NCBI GenBank assembly: GCA_025355225.1
Contig: JANYAB010000288.1
Location: forward strand, 1-17,462
Reading direction: 5' to 3'
Length of the DNA stretch: 17,462 bases
Source: Bacteroidota bacterium
Lineage (GTDB): Bacteria; Bacteroidota; Bacteroidia; Sphingobacteriales; Sphingobacteriaceae
The notes below the pieces were generated by a model. It made no database searches, was not told the DNA's origin, and saw only the letters and a program-made list of their open reading frames with translations. Below are positions 1 through 8,300 of the stretch, in pieces; position 1 is the stretch's first letter, and each line of letters begins with the position of its first letter. The translations under genes and the position numbers were made by a program.

Positions 1-1025
1 ATTTTACTATTCACCTGTTTTAGGCCAAGTTCTTTAGGAATAGTCATAGCGTTGCGCCATTTTTCAGTCGGCACCTGGTTGGCATACTGCCAATTGCTCA
101 TCCAGCCTAAAAATATTTTACGACTTCCGGTATTGCTCCAGGTGATACCAGCATATTCATCCGGCCCATAATCAACCCAGCGAATGTTATTGTCAATTGT
201 AGTAAACTTATTGCCGTCAAAGTCACCAAGAAAGTATTGGGTTGCGGATCCTCCGTTGGGGCCTCCCGGATTAAGATTTACTATCAATACCCAATAAGTT
301 TTCCCATTTAATTTTAGCGGAAATAGATCAGGGCATTCCCATACTCCGCCATGTGCGCCAACTTCTTTACCAAATTCACTTTCTTTTTTCCATTCTTTCA
401 GATTAGCTGATGAATAGAATGTGATATGGTCGAGGGTTGCCAATGTCATCACCCACTTTTTCTCTTTAGCATACCACATTACTTTCGGATCGCGGAAGTC
501 CTTAATGCCAGGATTCTTCAAAACTGGGTTGCCACTGTATTTTATCCAGGTATTACCTTCATCTAAACTATAAGCAAGGCTTTCGTTTTGAAAATTATCC
601 TTCCCTGCTTTTTCACCTTTAGGATCATGGTGAGTAAATATTGCGACCAACGGCATTTTACCGTCTTTGCCAAAACCTGAAGTGTTATTGGAATCGACCA
701 CGGCGCTTCCTGAAAAGATATAACCTAAGCTATCTGGGTACAAGGCAATTGGTAACTCTTTCCAATGCACCAGGTCCTTGCTTATTGCGTGTCCCCAATG
801 CATCGGCCCCCAAATAATATCGCCAGGGTAATACTGAAAAAAGAGATGATAAGTGTGGTTAAAATAAACCATGCCATTAGGGTCATTCGTCCAATGCGCT
901 TTTGGTGAAAAATGAACCTGAGGACGATAACGCTCATCATATGGCCTTATTGTGGTATCCTGACTTTTTGCATAGCAACTAATTACCATGAATGTAAACA
1001 ACATAAACTTGCTTTTATTTTTCAT
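1..1025 (-). CDS. GH32 beta-fructosidase (levanase/inulinase type), 3' end cut by window
   Basis: Hydrolyses beta-fructosidic bonds in fructans (levan, inulin) or sucrose, releasing fructose. The reading frame starts at an ATG at 1023-1025 and is open to the window edge, giving about 341 residues. The three GH32 signature motifs are readable: WTNDPNG near residues 45-51 (nucleophile Asp48), FRDPK near 177-181 (transition-state Asp179) and WECPD near 229-233 (acid/base Glu230). The five-bladed propeller is therefore largely present; the C-terminal beta-sandwich lies outside the window. The N-terminus has a hydrophobic segment followed by V-I-S-C, a plausible lipobox with Cys17, so it may be a lipoprotein; cleavage at a later signal peptidase I site is the alternative. 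It follows the thioredoxin-like gene by 23 bp as the last visible gene of the fructan operon. Endo versus exo action and linkage preference cannot be read from this part. Confidence 0.95.
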   Translation of the reverse strand, partial: MKNKSKFMLFTFMVISCYAKSQDTTIRPYDERYRPQVHFSPKAHWTNDPNGMVYFNHTYHLFFQYYPGDIIWGPMHWGHAISKDLVHWKELPIALYPDSLGYIFSGSAVVDSNNTSGFGKDGKMPLVAIFTHHDPKGEKAGKDNFQNESLAYSLDEGNTWIKYSGNPVLKNPGIKDFRDPKVMWYAKEKKWVMTLATLDHITFYSSANLKEWKKESEFGKEVGAHGGVWECPDLFPLKLNGKTYWVLIVNLNPGGPNGGSATQYFLGDFDGNKFTTIDNNIRWVDYGPDEYAGITWSNTGSRKIFLGWMSNWQYANQVPTEKWRNAMTIPKELGLKQVNSK

Positions 1026-1048
1026 AATCTGGCTTTAAGTTTAATTCG

Positions 1049-1540
1049 TTATTTATTAAAAGTTTTTATCTGTTTTATAATTCTGAATATATTTTCAGGA
1101 TTATCCTCATACATAATTAATTTGCCCTCTTTTGAAAATAAATACATTGAAGGATATTTTCTGGGATTGAACTTCGGTAAAAAATCATTTTTGATGTCTT
1201 GAAGAACCGTTACATTTTTCTTCACCTTTAAATTAGACCCATAGTAATTCATGAAATGGTTTATTTTTTGCTCATTATCTAATGATATCAAGTAAACAGA
1301 TACGTTTTTAAACTCCCGATAGCTTTTGCTAATACTAAGAACGGCGTGCTGGCAGTGATCACAGTCTGAGTCAAAAAAAACAAAAAATGACATTTTCCCT
1401 GCATGAAGGTCTTTATTCGAAAAGGGACTTTTGTTCTGTCTATAAAAAGTAAAATCGGGTATCATACCTATAGGAACTTGAGCAGAAGCTTGTAAAGAAA
1501 TCAGCAATACCAATACGATTGTTTTAAAAGTATATTTCAT
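1049..1540 (-). CDS. Exported thioredoxin-fold (TlpA/redoxin-like) protein
   Basis: A protein of 163 residues. The ATG at 1538-1540 gives a good signal peptide (Met-Lys followed by a hydrophobic stretch, ending A-S-A before Gln); an in-frame TTG three codons upstream is less likely. The mature part begins with a short strand, then FFVFFDSDCDHC, the beta1-alpha1 element of a thioredoxin fold with the redox motif C-D-H-C at about residues 59-62. The later KYPSMYLFSKEGKLI stretch holds the position of the cis-proline loop and following strand. A periplasmic thiol-disulfide role is the natural reading. The length suits a single-domain TlpA-like protein without extra domains. It lies between susD (with its intron) and GH32, 23 bp before the latter. 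Such a gene is not a standard fructan-locus component, so its substrate is unknown; it may service disulfides in exported proteins of the locus. Confidence 0.82.
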   Translation of the reverse strand: MKYTFKTIVLVLLISLQASAQVPIGMIPDFTFYRQNKSPFSNKDLHAGKMSFFVFFDSDCDHCQHAVLSISKSYREFKNVSVYLISLDNEQKINHFMNYYGSNLKVKKNVTVLQDIKNDFLPKFNPRKYPSMYLFSKEGKLIMYEDNPENIFRIIKQIKTFNK

Positions 1541-1627
1541 TTGGGACAATGTCTTTAAAAATTATAGACTATAATATTCAATAAAAGCACCAATATTTTA
1601 TGTTATAAAAGTATCGTTTAATTGATT

Positions 1628-1667
1628 TTAGCAAACAGACTTACAATAATGCAAATCTGTTTGCTAA
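1628..1667 (-). promoter_or_regulatory. Perfect 12-bp stem-loop between the intron and the thioredoxin-like gene
   Basis: Arms 1628-1639 (TTAGCAAACAGA) and 1656-1667 (TCTGTTTGCTAA) are perfect reverse complements with a 16-nt loop. An outer pair, ATTGAT at 1621-1626 and ATCAAT at 1674-1679, may extend it. It starts about 24 nt after the intron's 3' end, so before the intron arrived it lay just behind the susD stop codon. There is no clear U-run on the transcript's 3' side. I therefore favour an RNA-processing, stability or attenuation element that lowers expression of the genes after susD over a full terminator. This is inference. Confidence 0.6.
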
Positions 1668-1687
1668 TTAATAATCAATATTAAGTC

Positions 1688-3031
1688 TTAGTAAGTAAAC
1701 CCAACCATTGCAGGTTGAGATTCTTTCAGAACCGGACGTGCACCTCTCAGCGCATCTCGGCTCCCATTATCTATAATCCATTTAGGCGTTGAACCAAATG
1801 TCCAATGTGCAAACAGGTTAGGTTTACGCCTGTAAAGGCTGCTTAACCACTTCATTGCTTTGGTTATACTGGTTCTCAGCTTCTTGTATTTCCGTATTGC
1901 CCAGTTGGCTAACTTTGCGTTGATAGTACGCAGGAAGCTGTTCAGCTTCGTTGGGTAAAACCTTCCGTAATAATTGATCCAACCTTGCAGGACAGGGTTT
2001 ATTTCTTTGGCTACAGCTTCGATCTCAATTCCCGGGGTTCGCAGTATAGGCATGTTATTCAGCTTTTCGTTCATTGCTGTCATTGCCTTTTTGCTTACTG
2101 CCGGTAGGAAATTGGTGAAAACCTCTTTTCTTTGGCTGTTCTGTGCCTCTCTCGGCATGAACGTATAGCCAAGGAAGTCAAACGTTATCACCCGTTCGAA
2201 TTTTCGGTTGCGGTTGCTGTCTTTGCAGGAGACGATTTTAGTTTTGTCTTCGTGCATTTCCAGCTTACATTCCTGTAGCCGGTTTCCGAGTGCTTCCCTG
2301 AGTTTCTCTGCCTGTACCATCCCCCTGCAATGGATAACTGCATCATCAGCGTAACGTTCGAATGGGCAGTCCGGGTAGTTGTTCGCTAACCATATATCCA
2401 TTGTATAGTGCAGGTAGAGATTGGCAAGTGCAGGTCCGACCACCGATCCTTGCGGAACGCCTTTCGTCCTCTCTGCCAGTGTCCCATCTTCCAGTTGCAA
2501 TGGTGCTACCAGCCATCTTTCGATGTATAGTAATATCCATTCTTCCTGCACATGCTTCCGTACTGCTTTCATCAGCAGATCATGCGGGATGTTATCGAAA
2601 AAGCCCTTTACGTCAACATCCAGTACCCAGTCGTATTCCCAGCACCTTTCACGTGCTTTGGCGACTGCCTGTATGGCTGACTTCTTAGGATGATAGCCGT
2701 AGGAATCTTCATGGAACAAGTTGTCGACCACTCCTTCCAATTCCCTGGCTACCACTGTCTGTCCGATACGATCGGTTATCGTGCTTATGCCCAATGACCG
2801 CTTCTTTCCGCTGCCATCTTTCTTATCGATCTCTACCAACCTGATTGCTGGCGGCATATAACTGCCGGAACTCATTTGGTTCCACAGCTTATACAGACGC
2901 TGCTGAGCTTGTTTATCAAACTCTGCTATGCTCATCTGATCTACACCCGCTGCTCCCTTATTGGATTTGACCTTTAGGTAGGCTTCCTGCACCGACTTCC
3001 GACTAATACAAAATGGTTTTGGCCTATACAT
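1688..3031 (-). CDS. ltrA: Group II intron reverse transcriptase/maturase
   Basis: Encodes 447 residues. It helps its host intron RNA splice and copies it into DNA during retrohoming. The reverse-transcriptase palm is clear: YGYHPKKSA near 111-119, the metal-binding strand VLDVDVKGFFDNI near 136-148, the GVPQGSVVGP loop near 191-200 and the catalytic YADD at 227-230. The maturase (X) domain is marked by INPVLQGWINYYGRFYP near 344-360. No HNH endonuclease domain with paired cysteines follows, which fits the endonuclease-free intron classes. The frame continues through domain V (residues around GSRDALRGARPVL) and domain VI, and its TAA stop (1688-1690) is at the exon border. A strong AGGAGG sits 7 nt before the ATG. 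No frameshift or missing catalytic residue is seen. The symbol is the family name for such proteins. Confidence 0.95.
   Translation of the reverse strand: MYRPKPFCISRKSVQEAYLKVKSNKGAAGVDQMSIAEFDKQAQQRLYKLWNQMSSGSYMPPAIRLVEIDKKDGSGKKRSLGISTITDRIGQTVVARELEGVVDNLFHEDSYGYHPKKSAIQAVAKARERCWEYDWVLDVDVKGFFDNIPHDLLMKAVRKHVQEEWILLYIERWLVAPLQLEDGTLAERTKGVPQGSVVGPALANLYLHYTMDIWLANNYPDCPFERYADDAVIHCRGMVQAEKLREALGNRLQECKLEMHEDKTKIVSCKDSNRNRKFERVITFDFLGYTFMPREAQNSQRKEVFTNFLPAVSKKAMTAMNEKLNNMPILRTPGIEIEAVAKEINPVLQGWINYYGRFYPTKLNSFLRTINAKLANWAIRKYKKLRTSITKAMKWLSSLYRRKPNLFAHWTFGSTPKWIIDNGSRDALRGARPVLKESQPAMVGFTY
1729..1763 (-). ncRNA. Group II intron domain V
   Basis: A 35-nt hairpin on the minus strand. The basal arm GAGCCG pairs with CGGTTC, and the upper stem UGCGC/GUGCA is closed by a U-G pair and a GAGA tetraloop. 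These are the catalytic core features of domain V. The ACGTCCGGTTCTG tail resembles domain V of endonuclease-free bacterial introns. This is the strongest single piece of evidence that the element is a group II intron rather than only a reverse-transcriptase gene. Confidence 0.88.
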
Positions 3032-3038
3032 CTTTATA

Positions 3039-3044
3039 CCTCCT
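3039..3044 (-). promoter_or_regulatory. Strong Shine-Dalgarno of the intron maturase
   Basis: AGGAGG lies 7 nt before the maturase ATG (3029-3031). It is a near-perfect anti-16S match at ideal spacing and fixes the start codon. The neighbouring chromosomal genes (SusC, SusD, MFS permease, regulator) show nothing comparable upstream of their starts. Confidence 0.85.
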
Positions 3045-3575
3045 GTAGATTACTCTTTAAACAGTTTCTATCGCTGCATAGCACCAGATAACGCCACCCC
3101 TTCGCTCTTGCTACGTTTCCATAGCCGTCATTACTAATACGAGTGGCTCTGCCCCCGTGGGACGCATCGATACTTTCGGACTCACGGGTTCTTCCGCTTG
3201 ACCTTTTCTCTTCACATCGTCCCGACAGGTTCCCAAGTTCCGCCTGATTGCCTGCATAAAGATCACGCTGCCTATACGCCGGATGCCGTTGGGACAGTAA
3301 GCAGGTTGCCTTCCCAACTGATAATAAAGTGATACTGTACTTTAGTTTTGACATCATTTAATCCTTTCGACGCCTCATCGGCAGTTCATTTCCATTCGTC
3401 TTCTTTATACTTACCTGACACCTTTATAGTGCCTTTTCTGCTAACGCTTCCCACCCTGGCTCTTTACCAGAGCAACTTAGCAGCGGTTTGGTACCTGCTC
3501 CTGTAAGCCGATACCGAGGGGCCTTCCCTCATCATTCAGACAGCATTGATTTGCTCCGCAAATCATTCATGGCGC

Positions 3576-5330
3576 TCAGTACCCCGAATTTTGAGTATAA
3601 GCCCCATTAGTAAATTGTATTTCCTGCTCTGGTATTGGGAAATACTCATTTTTACCCTTAGTAAATTGTGCATTGGTAAGGAAGGGGTGCCTCGTTTTTT
3701 CAATAGCGAAATAAGCATTGAGCGTTTGCGCCGCTATACCCCAACGCACCAGGTCAAAAAATCTTGGGCTTTCCATTGCAAATTCCAGTCTGCGTTCCCA
3801 TTGCAAAGCAGTACGTGCAGTAGCCTGGTCCCAGGTAGGAATATTAATCCCTGGCTGATAAGTAGATATGCGGTAATTTGAAGGATTATTGCCGTTTGCA
3901 TCTTTCAACAGCGCAGTACTATTTGCAGCCCTTGTTCTGATTTGATTGATCAGCGGCAAAGCGGCACCCGGATTATTCAACTCAATTTGGGCCTCAGCCT
4001 GCATCAGAAGAACATCATCATAACGAATAATATCAAGGTTAACCGAAGTCCCGTAAAAAGGGCCTACTTTACTGAAACAAGCACAGGTAGCCAATTGCAA
4101 TTCTTTCATTGTGCCAAATCCTCCATATATACCGGCAGCACGTTCCCAACTATGCTCATAAGGTACAGCAGCATTATATTTGAAAGGGTGATCAGCTATG
4201 CCTACTGTATGGTCGAGCCTTGGGTCAACACCATTAGTTTTAAAATCAGCCGGATTTACCATTTCAGTTCCCGGGGTATTAAAACTGTTAAACTCCGGAA
4301 GACCATTGACATCAGTTTTAAAACTATTCACTAAATTTTGTGATGGTATATGAAACGCGCAGCATCCATATTGAGGAGCTCCGGCAAAATAGTTTAGGCT
4401 GGTTGACATGCTAAGCCTGCCAAATACCGAGCCATCGTTTATAGAATACTGAATAGCGAATATTGACTCCGGCCCGTTATCATAACCGTATAAAAAATTC
4501 TTGGCATAATCATCATTCAAATGATATTGGCCGGAGTTTATTACATCATTAGTTAAACTAACCACTTGCTGAAGCTTTGTAGCATCAATACCAGTCACAT
4601 TATGACTAGCATCTTGCGTATAGGCCTGATAAAGGCGTACTTTGGCCTGGTAGGCCTTAGCTGAAAGCTGATTTGCCCTGCCTGGTTCACCGGGCTGTGT
4701 AAGTGGAAGGTCATTAATTGCAACTTGAAATTCACCGGCTACCTTATCCCACAATTGGTCGCTTGTATATTGCACATTTGAAGTTTTCAATATAACAGCA
4801 TCGGTGGCATTCTCATCAAAATAGGGTACCTGGTTAAATAATACTTTTAATAAAAAAAACATGTGCCCTCTTAAAAAATGCATCTCACCTATTCTTTTCG
4901 TTCTATTTGCGAACTGAGCATCTGTCATTGAATTTAAAGCCCGCAGAGCAACGTCCGCCCTGGAAATAGCACCGTAGCACCTTGTCCAGGTAGAAGTAAA
5001 CCCATCATTGCCGGCACCATTATTGGTTGGGTTAAGCAGATAAAACTGTTCATAAACATCCATCTGGAACTGGTCAGAGACGCTGCCACCTCCTTTGTAG
5101 GCGTCATCAGAGCGGACACTTCCATACTCCCACATACTCGTGATAGGGCCATCCCAAAAATCATTCCCTATAGCAGCATAGGCCGCGGTACATAATCCGT
5201 CAACTTGCGCAGGCGTACTTACCTGGGCAATAGTTAACGCTCCTTGTGGCTGATAATCAAGGTACTTTTTGCAGCCGTCAACTAACAATATCATTGCCAG
5301 CATTAAAATTATACTTATATTCTTTTTCAT
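3576..5330 (-). CDS. SusD-family outer-membrane glycan-binding lipoprotein
   Basis: Encodes 584 residues. Surface lipoprotein that caps the SusC barrel and hands fructan oligosaccharides to it. The N-terminus is a lipoprotein signal with lipobox L-V-D-G-C (Cys20), followed by KKYLDYQPQG, the usual SusD opening. Helical TPR-like segments follow (for example RTKRIGEMHFLRGHMFFLLKVLF), and the C-terminal SusD/RagB signature is present: LQWERRLEFAMESPRFFDLVRWG, then the family-typical ending with FPIPEQEIQ and …TQNSGY. It starts 21 bp after susC, as these pairs normally do. Its stop codon TGA (3576-3578) is a hybrid: the T is chromosomal while the GA are the first two bases of the group II intron. 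Precise splicing would leave TAA or, if the border is one base off, add a few residues. The protein product is probably unaffected. Fructan specificity is inferred from the neighbours. Confidence 0.97.
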   Translation of the reverse strand: MKKNISIILMLAMILLVDGCKKYLDYQPQGALTIAQVSTPAQVDGLCTAAYAAIGNDFWDGPITSMWEYGSVRSDDAYKGGGSVSDQFQMDVYEQFYLLNPTNNGAGNDGFTSTWTRCYGAISRADVALRALNSMTDAQFANRTKRIGEMHFLRGHMFFLLKVLFNQVPYFDENATDAVILKTSNVQYTSDQLWDKVAGEFQVAINDLPLTQPGEPGRANQLSAKAYQAKVRLYQAYTQDASHNVTGIDATKLQQVVSLTNDVINSGQYHLNDDYAKNFLYGYDNGPESIFAIQYSINDGSVFGRLSMSTSLNYFAGAPQYGCCAFHIPSQNLVNSFKTDVNGLPEFNSFNTPGTEMVNPADFKTNGVDPRLDHTVGIADHPFKYNAAVPYEHSWERAAGIYGGFGTMKELQLATCACFSKVGPFYGTSVNLDIIRYDDVLLMQAEAQIELNNPGAALPLINQIRTRAANSTALLKDANGNNPSNYRISTYQPGINIPTWDQATARTALQWERRLEFAMESPRFFDLVRWGIAAQTLNAYFAIEKTRHPFLTNAQFTKGKNEYFPIPEQEIQFTNGAYTQNSGY

Positions 5331-5351
5331 GACTAATTTTATTTATAGTTG

Positions 5352-8300
5352 TTAAAATGTCAAATTTACGCCCACCGTCAACGAAGTAGGGGTTGGCCAG
5401 TTATCAAAAGTATTTGCTCTTTCAGGATCTTTGCTTAGGAATTGACTTGATTTAAATGCGATAAGATTTTGGCCCATCACATAAAACCGCAGTGCTTGTA
5501 TTTTATATTTACTCAAGAGAGATTTTGGCAGCGTATAACCAAACTGAACGTTCCTGATCTTAAAATAGTCAGCATTTACGATGTAATAGCTTGAGGCCCG
5601 GTCTTCATTATTAAGGTTTATTAAGGATAAGGCCGGAACAGTAGCTTTTGTATTCGTAGGTGTCCATGCATTCAATACCCCAGGTCCATAATTATTTCTT
5701 ACATCAATAAATGAATTAAGGGCAATCGCCGGGTCATACCCTTTTTTACCGGCGACTCCTGATCCAAAGACAGAAAGATCAAATGCCTTATAATTTACGT
5801 TAATATTTAATCCGTATTCAATACTTGGCAACGAGGTACCAAGCCAGGTTTGATCCAGTGAATTAATTACCCCATCACCATTTAGATCTTTATACCTGAT
5901 CCTTCCCGGGCCTGCGCCAGGTTGTGTTGCGGCAGCATTAACTTCAGCCTGACTCTGGAATAACCCGTTAGCTACGTACCCAAAAAAAGAGTATTGTGAG
6001 TGGCCGAGTATGGTATTCTGTATATCACCAGGATAGGCCGCTCTTACATCTTCAGGCAATTTTGTGATCTCATCGTGGAAATGACTTGCATTGCCAGTTA
6101 TAGTATAACCAAATCCGTTATCATTATGATTTTGATAAGATAATATTAACTCCCATCCTTTATTGCTTTTTGAGGCCCCGTTAATATATTCAGTTTGTCC
6201 CTCTCCTTCAGCTCCAGCAACAGGGGGCTGAATTAAAATGTTACTCGTGTTTCGCGAAAAATAATCAAATGAGCCTATAAGTTTATCGCCCAGGATTCCG
6301 AAATCAACCCCTAAGTTAACTTCAGCTGTTGATTCCCATTTTAAATTTGGATTGGCAGCCTGTATCTGTACATAACCTGAAGGGAGGTTGCCCGTATTGG
6401 CGCCAGCGAGATCGTAAGCTGTTCCGGTATTTAACCATCCACCGGGAAACACACCTAATGGGGAGTTAATGGTTCCATAGTTTGCTTGCAGCAAGCCATA
6501 ACTGGCTAAATTCCCTATTTGCTGGTTACCTGTTATACCAGCACCAACGCGCAATTTAAGATTCGAAATAAAGGTGTTATTCTTTAAAAAATCCTCCTCT
6601 TTTATTCTCCATCCAAGCGACCCTGCCGGAAATACACCGTATGGATTATTAGAGCCAAAACGTGAAGATCCGTCTCTTCTGAATGTAGCTGATGCCAGGT
6701 ATTTGTCTGCGAAGCTATAGTTTACTTTGGCAAACTGCGATAACAATCGATACCCGGTAGCACTACCGTTGTTATTGATTTGCCCTGATCCCGCATTTAA
6801 TGTATAATAATTTACATCATTAACTGCGAAGCCTGTTCTATAAGCCCCAAAAGTCTGGTAATCATCTCTGATGGCTTCAGTTCCCGCCAGTATATTGATC
6901 TTATTTTTACCGAAGTCCAGATGGTAGTTTAAGGTATTTGACCATGTGATAGAAAGTTCGCTGGTTTGTTGAAGTGCCAAACTATTTACTGATCTGACAG
7001 GGCCTTCATCACCCACTGGCAAAATAGTTTTATCGATCTCACTTTGATAGTCAAATCCTACATTTGTTTTGAAAACCAAGTTCTTTATAGGCTCTATTTC
7101 TGCGTATACATTTCCAAAAGGAAGAAATTGGTTGTGTGTGTTCCATTTATTAAGAAATTGCATATCAACAGGGTTATTCCTGTCAGAATAACCAGAGCCT
7201 ATAGGGCCTCCGTAAGTTCCATCAGTTTTATATAATGGAATAGTTGGCGCAAGTGTAATCGCAAGGTTAGGGGTTGACGCTCCGCCAACATCAGTAGTAG
7301 ATCCAATCTGTGATGTTCTTGCCATCATTAAGTTTTCACCTATCTTAATTTTTCCATTAAATAAACTGGTATGCGAATTAATACGAGCGGTGAATTTATT
7401 GTACCCGGTAAATTGTATAAGCCCCGAGTTATTATAATACCCCAGATCTATTAACATTCCGCTCTTATTATTTCCTGAGGATATTGTCAGGTCGTGCGAT
7501 TCAACAATAGCGGTTTTATACAGTGCATTTTGCCAATTGGTATTACCCACAGGTTCGAGCTGAGAGCCCCCAACCAATGGGTTTATAATTACATTGTTTA
7601 ATGACGGGTTGGCATAATTGCCATTCCAATTGTAAGTGTAAATATTCGGCAGAGTTAAATTTGGATCAGTACCGTCATTAACAGCGGCCTGCCATAATGC
7701 CTTTCCTCTATTGGCAGAACTTAATACGGATTCTTGCCATGGCTTTTCCGTTTGAGCGGTAAGACTTGAGCTAAATTGTATGGTCACTTTATTCTCGTCG
7801 CTGCGTGTACCTCCATCTTTTGTGGTTACGATAATTACACCATTTGATGCACGCGAACCATAAATAGATGCTGAAGAAGCATCTTTCAAAACCTGGATAG
7901 AGGATATAGAATTTGGATTTAAACTTGAAAAAGTCTCAAAACGCGTAGTTGGGATACCATCAATGATAAATAAAGGGGTCGCATCTCCAAGTGAGTTTAC
8001 ACCCCTTATCAGTACCTGCCTGTTGGCCCCACCAGTTGGAGAACCATCGGTTTGAATATATAGCCCGGGTACATGTCCCTGTAAGGCCAGCAACGGACTA
8101 GTAGCAGGAGTGTTTTTTATATCGCTTAAATTGACGACCGAAACCGCTCCTAACAAATCCTTTTTTCTTTCACTTGTATACCCTGTTACAACGACTTCAT
8201 TAAGTGAACTTTGGTTATCTTTAAATTGAACGTTTAAATTTTTCGTGTCGGCAGTAACCAGAACATTTATTGATTTAACTCCTACGAATGTAAATCTGAT

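Larger units (their letters stand above)
1690..3577 (-). mobile_element. Group II intron inserted in the susD stop codon
   Basis: A self-splicing retroelement of about 1888 nt. On the minus strand it begins GAGCGCC at 3577, close to the GUGYG consensus. About 545 nt of structured DNA (domains I-III) follow, then the maturase gene. Domain V is at 1729-1763: GAGCCG at the start, CCGGTTC at the end, and a GAGA tetraloop at the tip. Domain VI follows with a stem formed by 1713-1719 and 1700-1706 and a candidate branch-point A at 1696, seven nucleotides from an end at 1690. An end at 1691 (…UUAC) is also possible. Exon bases just upstream (…GGTACT) pair over five positions with a candidate EBS1 at 3337-3341. 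Removing the intron to 1690 rejoins susD as TAC-TAA, which supports these borders. It appears intact. Confidence 0.9.

Noticed and set aside
880..910. Apparent frameshift in GH32 around the WTNDPNG motif
   Set aside because: A codon-by-codon reading across the line break shows a continuous frame (CCA-AAA-GCG-CAT-TGG).
1621..1680. Classical Rho-independent terminator after susD
   Set aside because: The stem is strong but AT-rich and not followed by a convincing U-run in the transcript, so I keep it as a regulatory stem-loop.
1974..2693. Several plus-strand open frames opposite the maturase
   Set aside because: Shadow frames of an unmistakable reverse-transcriptase gene; no start signals or recognisable domains.
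3034..3357. Open frames of 107 and 68 codons upstream of the maturase on the minus strand
   Set aside because: They lie in intron domains I-III, which are structured RNA. The translations show no protein pattern, and the strong Shine-Dalgarno belongs to the maturase only.
3546..4334. Plus-strand open frames of 111 and 130 codons opposite susD
   Set aside because: Antisense shadows of a well-conserved SusD gene; low-complexity translations.
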